A program made the translations under genes and the position numbers. A stretch of DNA of 32,298 bases. Source: Mycobacterium asiaticum (lineage in GTDB: Bacteria; Actinomycetota; Actinomycetes; Mycobacteriales; Mycobacteriaceae). Under the pieces are notes generated by a model. That model ran no database searches, had not been told where the DNA came from, and worked only from the letters and a program-made list of their open reading frames with translations. Positions within the stretch are counted from its first letter, which is position 1, and each line of letters starts with the position of its first letter. Positions 14,715-21,546 of this stretch are shown piece after piece. The stretch spans positions 1-32,298 of the forward strand of contig NZ_LZMH01000086.1 in the NCBI RefSeq assembly GCF_001673635.1, read 5' to 3'.

Positions 14715-15506
14715 ATGCCGGAAGTACCTGGCCAGTCCGAACGCGCCCGGGCGCTGCTGGATCTGCACCAGCCGGGAAACCCGGTGGTGCTGCCGACGGT
14801 GTGGGACGCCTGGTCGGCCCGGCTGGCGGTGCAGGCCGGGTTCGGCGCGCTGACCGTTGGCAGCCATCCGCTGGCCGATTCGATCGGCAAACCCGACAAC
14901 GAGGGCATGTCGTTCGACGACGTGCTGGCCCGGGTCGCTCAAATCACCGCGGCCGTCGCGGAATTGGGGTCGGTGCCGGTGTCGGTCGACATCGAGTCCG
15001 GCTACGGACTGCCGGCGGCACGCCTGATCGAGGGTCTGGTGGGCGTCGGCGCCGTCGGACTTAACATCGAGGACACGGTGCATTCCGAAGGCGGGCGGTT
15101 GCGGTCATCCGCCGAACACGCCGAACTCGTCGGCGCATTGCGCGCGGCGGCGGACGCCACCGGCGTGCACGTGGTGATCAACGCCCGCACCGATGTGTTC
15201 CTGCGCAACGGCGCTCTGCAGAACGCTGGCCCCGACCCGACTGACCTGGTCGATGTGGCCGTCGCGCGGCTGACCGAGGCCGCCGGCGCGGGAGCCGACG
15301 TGCTCTATCCGGTGGGGCGCCACGAACCGGAAACGTTGCGCCGCTTGGCAACTGAGCTGCCCCTGCCGGTCAATGCGATCGCGGCGCCGGAGCAGGACGA
15401 CCCGGCCGCTTTCGGTCCGCTGGGCGTGGCCCGCATCAGCTTCGGGCCGTTCCTGCAATACGCGCTGTCGGCCAGGGCCAACGAGCTGCTCGCCCGCTGG
15501 CGCTGA
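14715..15506 (+). CDS. Isocitrate lyase/PEP phosphomutase-superfamily enzyme
   Basis: A 263-residue (beta/alpha)8-barrel protein of the PEP mutase/isocitrate lyase superfamily. Diagnostic segments are PTVWDAWSARL, GSHPLADSIG, the metal-site motif VSVDIESGYG, GLNIEDT, and the NARTDVF strand. The KKCGH active-site loop of true isocitrate lyases is absent, so carboxyphosphonoenolpyruvate mutase, oxaloacetate decarboxylase or methylisocitrate-lyase-like activity are all open. The ATG at 14715 is chosen because the frame further upstream runs over the Sdh1 small gene and its promoter; GGGGAG lies somewhat far (13 bases) upstream. It is convergent with the Hsp20 gene, and a strong hairpin separates them. 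I do not recall a counterpart at this place in M. tuberculosis. Confidence 0.85.
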   Translation: MPEVPGQSERARALLDLHQPGNPVVLPTVWDAWSARLAVQAGFGALTVGSHPLADSIGKPDNEGMSFDDVLARVAQITAAVAELGSVPVSVDIESGYGLPAARLIEGLVGVGAVGLNIEDTVHSEGGRLRSSAEHAELVGALRAAADATGVHVVINARTDVFLRNGALQNAGPDPTDLVDVAVARLTEAAGAGADVLYPVGRHEPETLRRLATELPLPVNAIAAPEQDDPAAFGPLGVARISFGPFLQYALSARANELLARWR

Positions 15507-15525
15507 CACCGTTGCCGAAAACCAC

Positions 15526-15567
15526 GCCGCCGGGCGTGGCCGGCCCATAGGCGCCACGCCCGGCGGC
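15526..15567. terminator. Hairpin between convergent genes
   Basis: A perfect 15-bp inverted repeat (15526-15540 with 15553-15567; core GCCGGGCG/CGCCCGGC) with a 12-base loop lies exactly between the stops of the PEP-mutase-family gene and acr2. It has no T run, as is common for mycobacterial terminators, and would serve both directions. Confidence 0.7.
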
Positions 15568-15576
15568 TCGGCTCGG

Positions 15577-16014
15577 TTACTTGGTGATCGCGATGCGCTT
15601 CGGCTCAGAGCCCGCGTACGCACCGGCCACCCGTACGGTCAGCACGCCCGCGTCATACGACGCCGCGATGGCCTCGCTGGTGACGTGGGCCGGCAGCTGG
15701 AACGACCGGCGGAACGAGCCGTAACGGATCTCCCGCAGGGTACGTCCGTCCTGGTCCTCGGAATGCTCGTCGCGGTGTTCGCCATGGATGACCAGGCGGC
15801 CACCGTCGACCTCCACCTTGACGTCCTTTTCGACGTCGACACCGGGCAGCTCGAGGCGGACTACGGCGTCCTCGCCGTCCTTGACGATTTCAGCGGCGGG
15901 GGTAAAACCCATGTTCACTGGCTTGAACCAGTCCGCGGAAGCCGGACCGAAAAAGTCTCGCAGCCATCGGTCGGTGTCCCACGCCGGTCGCGACCACAAG
16001 GCGAGATTACTCAT
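15577..16014 (-). CDS. acr2: Alpha-crystallin/Hsp20 small heat-shock protein (Acr2-like)
   Basis: A 145-residue small heat-shock chaperone corresponding to Rv0251c (Hsp, Acr2). The alpha-crystallin domain spans about residues 38-130, with VVRLELPGVDVEKDVKVEVD, then LVIHGEHR, the strand YGSFRRSFQLP, and GVLTVRVAG close to the C-terminus. The Trp-rich N-terminus is typical of actinobacterial Hsp20. It holds unfolding proteins under heat and oxidative stress. The ATG has AAGGAG about seven bases upstream. Its promoter region shows a SigE/SigH-like element overlapping an HspR-like box, matching the known control of acr2 in M. tuberculosis. It is divergent from nirB. Confidence 0.92.
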   Translation of the reverse strand: MSNLALWSRPAWDTDRWLRDFFGPASADWFKPVNMGFTPAAEIVKDGEDAVVRLELPGVDVEKDVKVEVDGGRLVIHGEHRDEHSEDQDGRTLREIRYGSFRRSFQLPAHVTSEAIAASYDAGVLTVRVAGAYAGSEPKRIAITK

Positions 16015-16081
16015 GGATAACTCCTTATTCTTCGTTGTGAGTTTGCTGAACCCGACGCTGTGTCGGTCGGCTACCCAGTAA

Positions 16082-16108
16082 AACCTGAGTCGGATACGCT
16101 AAAGTTCC
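16082..16108 (-). promoter_or_regulatory. SigE/SigH-like promoter overlapping an HspR-like (HAIR) box
   Basis: Read leftward, GGAAC (16104-16108), 18 bases, then GGTT (16082-16085) resembles the ECF sigma consensus GGAAC-N18-CGTT with one change. Inside it, on the plus strand, CCTGAGT (16084-16090), 7 bases and GCTAAAG (16098-16104) match the HspR box CTTGAGT-N7-ACTCAAG at 11 of 14 arm positions. HspR binding would occlude the promoter, which then fires through a stress sigma factor. Confidence 0.55.
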
Positions 16109-16137
16109 ACTTGGCCGTTCGCCGGAAGCGAACGGGG

Positions 16138-16196
16138 TCACACAGATAATTGACAGGTGTGATGCCAGCGTGATGCACGCGTCACATTTCGCGTCA
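16138..16196. promoter_or_regulatory. Repeats upstream of nirB, possible regulator site
   Basis: TCACAC (16138-16143) and GTGTGA (16157-16162) are a perfect 6-bp inverted repeat. CGCGTCA occurs twice, 12 bases apart (16178-16184, 16190-16196). Winged-helix regulators of the OmpR type, including GlnR and NnaR, often use direct repeats near one helical turn, so these are candidates for nitrogen control. I could not fit a textbook GlnR box. Confidence 0.35.
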
Positions 16197-16217
16197 TTTT
16201 CGGCAACATCGCCTTCG

Positions 16218-16223
16218 TAGTCT
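16218..16223 (+). promoter_or_regulatory. Putative -10 element for leaderless nirB
   Basis: TAGTCT fits TANNNT and ends six bases before the nirB ATG at 16230. There is no Shine-Dalgarno sequence before that ATG, so transcription may start at the A of ATG, giving a leaderless message, which is common in mycobacteria. Confidence 0.4.
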
Positions 16224-16229
16224 CTTGAC

Positions 16230-18776
16230 ATGTCTTCTGCCGGAACTACTACTGGCGCGCGCCCGGATGTCCGGCGCGTCGTCGTGGTCGGTCACGGCAT
16301 GGTCGGTCACCGGTTCGTCGAGGCGCTGCGTGCCCGGGATACCAGCAACAGCTGGTTGATCACCGTGCTGGCCGAAGAGACCGACGCAGCTTATGACCGC
16401 GTCGGCCTGACCTCCTACACCGAGAGCTGGGACCGCACCAAGCTGGCGTTACCGGGTAATGACTACGCCGGTGACGAAAGGGTCGAACTGCTACTGGACA
16501 CCCGCGTCGTCGAAATCGATCGCGAGACAAAGGCGGTGGTGACTGCCGACGGTGACCGACACGCCTACGATGTGCTGGTTCTGGCCACCGGCTCCTACGC
16601 CTTCGTCCCGCCCGTGCCCGGTCATGACCTGCCGTCGTGCCACGTCTACCGGACCCTGGACGACCTCGACGCCATCCGCGCCGGTGCGCAATGCACGGTG
16701 GAGGGTGGTCACGGTGCTGGAGTGGTGATCGGTGGTGGGCTGCTGGGCCTGGAAGCGGCGAATGCGCTGCGCCAATTCGGATTACAGACGCACGTCGTCG
16801 AGATGATGCCGCGGCTGATGGCCCAGCAGGTCGACGAGGCCGGCGGCGCGCTGCTGGCCAGGATGATCGGCGACCTCGGCATCGCCATCCACGTCGGGAC
16901 GGGCACCGAAGCCATTGCCGCCGTGGATGACTCAGGCGCAGTCCGGGTCAGCCTCTCCGACGGGCAGATCATTGACGCCGGCGTGGTGATCTTCGCGGCC
17001 GGTATCCGCCCGCGCGACGAGTTGGCGCGTGCGGCCGGCCTGGACGTCGCGCCGCGGGGTGGTGTCCTGACCGACTTGTCCTGCCGCACCAGCGATCCCG
17101 ACATCTTCGCGGTGGGTGAGGTGGCCGCGATCGAGGGCCGGTGCTACGGACTGGTCGGGCCCGGCTACACCAGCGCCGAGGTGGTGGCTGACCGGCTGCT
17201 GGACGGAGTCGCCGAATTCTCCGAAGCTGACCTGTCCACCAAGCTCAAGCTGCTCGGCGTGGACGTGGCCAGTTTCGGCGATGCGATGGGTACTACGGAG
17301 AACTGCCTCGAGGTCGTCATCAACGACGCGGTCAACCGCACCTACGCCAAGCTGGTGTTGTCCGACGATGCCAAGACGTTGTTGGGCGGGGTACTGGTGG
17401 GCGACGCCTCGTCCTACGGGGTGCTGCGTCCGATGGTCGGCAGTGAGTTGCCGGGCGACCCGCTGGCGCTGATCGCGCCGGCCGGTGACGGAGCCGGCGC
17501 CCTGGGCATCGGCGCGCTGCCGGATTCCGCGCAGATCTGCTCCTGCAACAACGTCACCAAAGGTGACTTGAAGTGCGCCATCGCCGAGGGCTGCGGCGAC
17601 GTGCCGGCGCTGAAGGCGTGCACCTCGGCCGGGACCTCGTGCGGGTCGTGCGTTCCGCTGCTGAAGCAGCTGCTCGAAGCCGAGGGCGTGGAGCAATCCA
17701 AGGCGCTGTGTGAGCACTTCGCACAGTCGCGGGCCGAGCTGTTCGAGATCATTTCCGCCACCGAGGTCCGCACCTTCTCCGGGCTGCTGGAGCGCTTCGG
17801 CCGCGGGAAGGGTTGCGACATCTGCAAGCCCGTCGTCGCCTCGATCCTGGCGTCGACCGGATCGGACCACATCCTGGACGGCGAGCAGGCCGCGCTGCAG
17901 GATTCCAACGACCACTTCCTGGCCAACATCCAGAAGAACGGCAGCTATTCGGTGGTGCCGCGGGTTCCCGGTGGCGACATCAAGCCTGAGCACCTGATCC
18001 TGATCGGCCAGATCGCGCAGGACTTCGGCCTCTACACCAAGATCACCGGTGGTCAGCGGATCGACATGTTCGGTGCCACGGTGGATCAACTGCCGGCGAT
18101 CTGGAAGCGGTTGGTGGACGCCGGAATGGAGTCAGGCCACGCCTACGGGAAGGCATTGCGCACCGTGAAAAGCTGTGTGGGCAGCGACTGGTGCCGGTAC
18201 GGGCAGCAGGACTCGGTGCAACTGGCCATCGACCTCGAATTGCGCTACCGCGGACTGCGGGCGCCCCACAAGATCAAGCTGGGCGTGTCCGGCTGCGCGC
18301 GGGAATGCGCCGAGGCGCGCGGCAAGGATGTCGGCATCATCGCCACCGAGAAGGGCTGGAACCTCTACGTCGGTGGCAACGGTGGGATGACGCCCAAGCA
18401 TGCGCAATTGCTGGCCGGCGACCTGGACACCCCCACGCTGGTCCGCTACATCGACCGCTTCCTCATGTATTACATCCGCACCGCGGACCGGCTGCAGCGC
18501 ACCGCGCCTTGGGTGGAGTCGTTGGGATTGGACCACGTGCGCGAGGTCGTCTGCGACGACTCGCTGGGGCTGGCCGAGGAATTCGAGGCGGCCATGGAGC
18601 GCCACGTCGACAACTACAAGTGCGAATGGAAGGGCGTGCTCGAGGATCCCGACAAGCTGTCGCGGTTCGTCTCGTTCGTCAACGCGCCCGACACCGCCGA
18701 CCCCACTGTTACCTTCACCGAACGTGCCGGACGCAAAGTTCCTGTGCCCATTGGCATTCCGCGCGTCCGATCCTAA
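16230..18776 (+). CDS. nirB: Assimilatory nitrite reductase large subunit NirB
   Basis: An 848-residue NADH-dependent sirohaem nitrite reductase, reducing nitrite to ammonium in the cytoplasm. Residues about 12-410 form the FAD/NAD pyridine-nucleotide oxidoreductase part (VVVVGHGMVGHRFVEAL; GVVIGGGLLGLEAA; DIFAVGEVA). A BFD-like [2Fe-2S] domain follows with C437, C439, C471 and C474. A second Cys pair, GCDICKPVV, sits near residue 530. Then comes the ferredoxin-like half-domain and the sirohaem/[4Fe-4S] domain, with ligands C649, C655 (CVGSDWC) and C689, C693 (CARECA). No Shine-Dalgarno sequence precedes the ATG. nirD follows 13 bases after the stop. The divergent neighbour is acr2. Confidence 0.97.
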   Translation: MSSAGTTTGARPDVRRVVVVGHGMVGHRFVEALRARDTSNSWLITVLAEETDAAYDRVGLTSYTESWDRTKLALPGNDYAGDERVELLLDTRVVEIDRETKAVVTADGDRHAYDVLVLATGSYAFVPPVPGHDLPSCHVYRTLDDLDAIRAGAQCTVEGGHGAGVVIGGGLLGLEAANALRQFGLQTHVVEMMPRLMAQQVDEAGGALLARMIGDLGIAIHVGTGTEAIAAVDDSGAVRVSLSDGQIIDAGVVIFAAGIRPRDELARAAGLDVAPRGGVLTDLSCRTSDPDIFAVGEVAAIEGRCYGLVGPGYTSAEVVADRLLDGVAEFSEADLSTKLKLLGVDVASFGDAMGTTENCLEVVINDAVNRTYAKLVLSDDAKTLLGGVLVGDASSYGVLRPMVGSELPGDPLALIAPAGDGAGALGIGALPDSAQICSCNNVTKGDLKCAIAEGCGDVPALKACTSAGTSCGSCVPLLKQLLEAEGVEQSKALCEHFAQSRAELFEIISATEVRTFSGLLERFGRGKGCDICKPVVASILASTGSDHILDGEQAALQDSNDHFLANIQKNGSYSVVPRVPGGDIKPEHLILIGQIAQDFGLYTKITGGQRIDMFGATVDQLPAIWKRLVDAGMESGHAYGKALRTVKSCVGSDWCRYGQQDSVQLAIDLELRYRGLRAPHKIKLGVSGCARECAEARGKDVGIIATEKGWNLYVGGNGGMTPKHAQLLAGDLDTPTLVRYIDRFLMYYIRTADRLQRTAPWVESLGLDHVREVVCDDSLGLAEEFEAAMERHVDNYKCEWKGVLEDPDKLSRFVSFVNAPDTADPTVTFTERAGRKVPVPIGIPRVRS

Positions 18777-18789
18777 CCAGGGAGGAACC

Positions 18790-19161
18790 ATGACACTTCT
18801 CAACGACATTCAGGTTTGGACCACCGCCTGCGATTACGACCACCTGATCCCGGGCCGTGGCGTCGGCGTCCTGCTGGACGACGGCTCCCAGGCCGCGCTG
18901 TTCCGGCTCGACGACGGCTCGGTGCACGCGGTGGGCAACGTCGATCCGTTCTCCGGGGCCGCGGTGATGTCGCGCGGCATCGTCGGTGACCGCGCCGGCC
19001 GGGTCACGGTGCAGTCACCGATCCTCAAGCAGGCCTTCGCCCTCGACGATGGAACCTGCCTGGACGACCCGAAGGTCTCGGTGCCGGTGTACCCGGTGCG
19101 CCTGACCGCCGACGGCCAGGTTCAGGTCGGTCGGTACGACCTCGAACGGATGGCTGCCTAA
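18790..19161 (+). CDS. nirD: Assimilatory nitrite reductase small subunit NirD
   Basis: A 123-residue Rieske-fold small subunit of NADH nitrite reductase. The fold is recognisable (DGSVHAVGNVDPFSGAAVMS, then SPILKQAFALDDGTCLDD and VPVYPVRLTADGQVQV), but the Cys/His cluster ligands of true Rieske proteins are absent, as is normal for NirD. The ATG at 18790 is set by AGGGAGGA just upstream; an open frame further left merely overlaps nirB. It is co-transcribed with nirB. Its stop overlaps the end of the opposing gene by four bases. In M. tuberculosis cobU/cobQ1/PPE2 lie beyond nirD; here they are missing. Confidence 0.95.
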   Translation: MTLLNDIQVWTTACDYDHLIPGRGVGVLLDDGSQAALFRLDDGSVHAVGNVDPFSGAAVMSRGIVGDRAGRVTVQSPILKQAFALDDGTCLDDPKVSVPVYPVRLTADGQVQVGRYDLERMAA

Positions 19162-19607
19162 TCGATCTTGCCGACGAGGTAGCGCTGCATCGTCGGACCG
19201 ATCGCATCCACCAGCTGTTCCACCGTCATCGAGTGCAGCGGTTCGGAACGAACCCCGTAACGCATGATGCCCAGCCCAACGAGCTGAGAAGCGCAAAGTG
19301 ACGCCCGAACAGCGATCTTGTCGGCGCCCAGCATCTTGAGCAGCGGGTTGAACACCGGACCGATGAACATCGACTGCACGATTTCGGCGGTCTTGGACAG
19401 GCCGGTCGAAGCGATCGCGCTCGCGGCAAAAGGCCCACCACCGGCGGCATCCCAGGTGGTGATCAGCATGTACAGCGTGCGGCGGCCCACCTGATTGACA
19501 CTGCCGGTGAAGATGCGGTCGATGAACTCTGGTGTGCTGAAAGGCAAACGCAGCATCTTCGCCACATCGTCGAGGAGTCCACGCGAGGGCTCTTCGTTAC
19601 GGGCCAT
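19158..19607 (-). CDS. TetR C-terminal-domain-like protein without HTH (Rv0258c-like)
   Basis: A 149-residue helical protein resembling the ligand-binding half of TetR regulators: LLDDVAKMLRLPFSTPEFID, then GRRTLYMLITTWDAAGGGPFA, and a closing MTVEQLVDAIGPTMQRYLVG. No helix-turn-helix lies ahead of this domain, so it is either a regulator relic or a standalone sensor/dimerisation protein; Rv0258c is similarly short. I choose the ATG at 19607, giving MARNEEPSRG; an in-frame ATG at 19643 adds 12 residues, and neither has a good ribosome site. It sits downstream of the CbiX-type gene (46 bases), probably at the end of the narK–nnaR transcript, and is tail-to-tail with nirD. Confidence 0.7.
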   Translation of the reverse strand: MARNEEPSRGLLDDVAKMLRLPFSTPEFIDRIFTGSVNQVGRRTLYMLITTWDAAGGGPFAASAIASTGLSKTAEIVQSMFIGPVFNPLLKMLGADKIAVRASLCASQLVGLGIMRYGVRSEPLHSMTVEQLVDAIGPTMQRYLVGKID

Positions 19608-19653
19608 GTTGCCAGGATTACCCCGGATGCCCGCAAACATCAAGTGTCGTTGG

Positions 19654-20370
19654 TCACGCCATCCGGGAATAGCGCCCAGTGACCGCCGGTATGGCGGCGC
19701 TGCGGAAGCGGTTCGCTACCAAGCGCGCCATGCCGGGATCGGTGCCCAACGGCGGCGTCACCAGGTCGGCCCCCGAGTCACGCAGCCGTTCTTGAAACAG
19801 CCCGTCGGCCAGCAGATAGGACGCGATGACCACGCGGCGCGCACGCCGGCGCCGGGCGTCGGCCACTGCCTGCGCCACCGTCGGAAAACCGGTCGAGGCA
19901 AAGCCAAGATTGACCCGAGATCCGGTCAGTGCGGACAGCGCCGCCGCGGCGCTGTGTAAATCGTTGCGCGCACACGGATCCGAGGTACCGGCAGCGGCCA
20001 GGATCACCGAATCGCCTGGGCGCCAGCCGGACGCGAGCAGATTCTGGCCCAAAATCCGGGTGACTTCCGGGCTGGGTCCCAACGCCTGGGTGACGGTGAC
20101 GTCCGGGTGCCCGCTGGCCTCGATGTGTTCGGGCAGGTCGGCGCGGACGTGATAGCCGCGAGACAGGAACGCCGGCACCACAATTGCCGGGCCGTCGTCG
20201 CCACTCGCGGACAGGCCGGAAAGCACCTCACTCGGGGTGGGTCCGAGCACGTCGACGAACGCGACATGGACGGTGCGGTCGAGCAGCTCACTGACCCGGG
20301 TGGCGAGGTCGCCGACCATTGCGACGCCCGCCGCGCGGCGGGTGCCGTGCGCGGTCATGATCAGGCTCAT
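19654..20370 (-). CDS. CbiX-type sirohydrochlorin/cobalt chelatase-like protein (Rv0259c-like)
   Basis: A 238-residue class II chelatase-like protein. H8 in IMTAHGTRR and H74 in LSRGYHVRADLP are the metal-binding histidines typical of CbiX/SirB. A second, similar half follows (VILAAAGTSDP, then RRVVIASYLLADGLFQERL), so it is a two-lobed form. Such enzymes insert ferrous iron into sirohydrochlorin to make sirohaem, the cofactor of NirB, or cobalt for cobalamin; the setting favours sirohaem, which is inference. Its ATG overlaps the nnaR stop by four bases (ATGA), so the two are translationally coupled. Confidence 0.85.
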   Translation of the reverse strand: MSLIMTAHGTRRAAGVAMVGDLATRVSELLDRTVHVAFVDVLGPTPSEVLSGLSASGDDGPAIVVPAFLSRGYHVRADLPEHIEASGHPDVTVTQALGPSPEVTRILGQNLLASGWRPGDSVILAAAGTSDPCARNDLHSAAAALSALTGSRVNLGFASTGFPTVAQAVADARRRRARRVVIASYLLADGLFQERLRDSGADLVTPPLGTDPGMARLVANRFRSAAIPAVTGRYSRMA

Positions 20371-21512
20371 GCGGCGTCCGGACCGGTATCGAGGGCCAGT
20401 CGATACCCGCGCTTGACCACCGTTGCGACGATGTTCCTGTCGCCCAGAGCGGTTCGGAGCCGGAGTACGGCGGTGTCCACCGCGTGGGTGTCATCACCGT
20501 TGCCGGGCAGCACCCGCAGCAGTTCGTTGCGTCCGACGACATCACCGGGTCGGTTGGCCAGCGCGCGCAGGATCGACATTCCCGATCCCGACACCGTCTT
20601 GACCGATCCGTCCACCAGGACGCAGGTTCCCCTGATCTCCAGCAGGTGGCCGGCCGCTTTCACGCTGCAGGAACCTAGCAGTGGCAGTTCTTCGGCAATG
20701 TGACGGGCCAAGGCGCCCAACCGCATTCGTTCGGGCGCGGAGGTGGGTACGCCCCGCCGGATCAGTGGCCGGGACGTCACCGGGCCCACACACATCGCGT
20801 GTACCCCGGTGCGCAGTGCGTCGAGCACCTGGTCTTCGAGGTCCAGTTCGCGGCTGCGTTCCAGCACCGCCACCGCCGCGGGCGCGGATGTGAAAGTCAC
20901 CGCATCGAACTGGCGACGGGCAATGCCGGTGACCAGTTGATCGAACTCACCGCCCAAAGGAACTGGCATCCAACGGTATACCCGGATGGGGACCACCTCG
21001 GCGCCGGCGGAACGGAGCCCGGCCATGAATTCGGGGAACGGGTCCCAACCGTCGGCCGCGCCGTGCAACTGGATCGCGATGCGCTTGCCTGAAAGATCGG
21101 CCTGAAGCAGGTATTCCAGCACCTCTTGCGAGGATTCCGATTCCGGGGACCATTCCTCGCGCAATCCGGCGGCACGCAGGGCGCCGGTCGCCTTCGGTCC
21201 ACGCGACACGACCCGGGCGGACGACAGCGCATCGATGAGTTCGGTGGCCAAGCCCCACCCCTCGGCGGCGGCCACCCAGCCGCGGAAGCCGATGCCGGTG
21301 TGCGCGACCAGGATATCCGGCGGGTCGGCGATCAACGCCTCGGTGTTGCGGTGCAGTTCGTCGTCGTCGGGCAGCGCGATCATGCTGATCGCGGCGGCGC
21401 TGAAGACCTCGGCACCGTGCCGGCGCAGCAGGGCACACAGCTCCTCCGAACGACGAGCCGATGTCACTGCGATCCGGTAACCAGTCAGTGGCGCAGACGG
21501 TGGCTGGGCCAT
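20367..21512 (-). CDS. nnaR: NnaR: uroporphyrinogen-III-synthase-like regulator with winged-helix domain
   Basis: A 381-residue two-domain protein (Rv0260c-like). Residues about 10-255 are a HemD/uroporphyrinogen-III synthase-like domain (TGYRIAVTSARRSEELCALL, then DAVTFTSAPAAVAVL). Residues about 285-375 form an OmpR-type winged helix (TCVLVDGSVKTVSGSGMSIL, then DTHAVDTAVLRLRTAL and VVKRGYRL). NnaR of M. smegmatis and Streptomyces has this architecture and activates nitrate/nitrite assimilation genes. I take the ATG at 21512 (MAQPPSAPL) because it gives the length I recall for Rv0260c; the open frame continues upstream to 21569 but would overlap narK. It lies 34 bases after narK and overlaps the chelatase gene by four. 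Whether the HemD domain is catalytic is unclear. Confidence 0.87.
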   Translation of the reverse strand: MAQPPSAPLTGYRIAVTSARRSEELCALLRRHGAEVFSAAAISMIALPDDDELHRNTEALIADPPDILVAHTGIGFRGWVAAAEGWGLATELIDALSSARVVSRGPKATGALRAAGLREEWSPESESSQEVLEYLLQADLSGKRIAIQLHGAADGWDPFPEFMAGLRSAGAEVVPIRVYRWMPVPLGGEFDQLVTGIARRQFDAVTFTSAPAAVAVLERSRELDLEDQVLDALRTGVHAMCVGPVTSRPLIRRGVPTSAPERMRLGALARHIAEELPLLGSCSVKAAGHLLEIRGTCVLVDGSVKTVSGSGMSILRALANRPGDVVGRNELLRVLPGNGDDTHAVDTAVLRLRTALGDRNIVATVVKRGYRLALDTGPDAA

Positions 21513-21546
21513 ACCACTTGTGTATGCCTGACACATTTCCATCGCG

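Noticed and set aside
16131..16200. A canonical GlnR or CRP box ahead of nirB
   Set aside because: Half-sites such as GTCAC and GTGA occur, but spacing does not match the GlnR (n6) or CRP (TGTGA-N6-TCACA) consensus.
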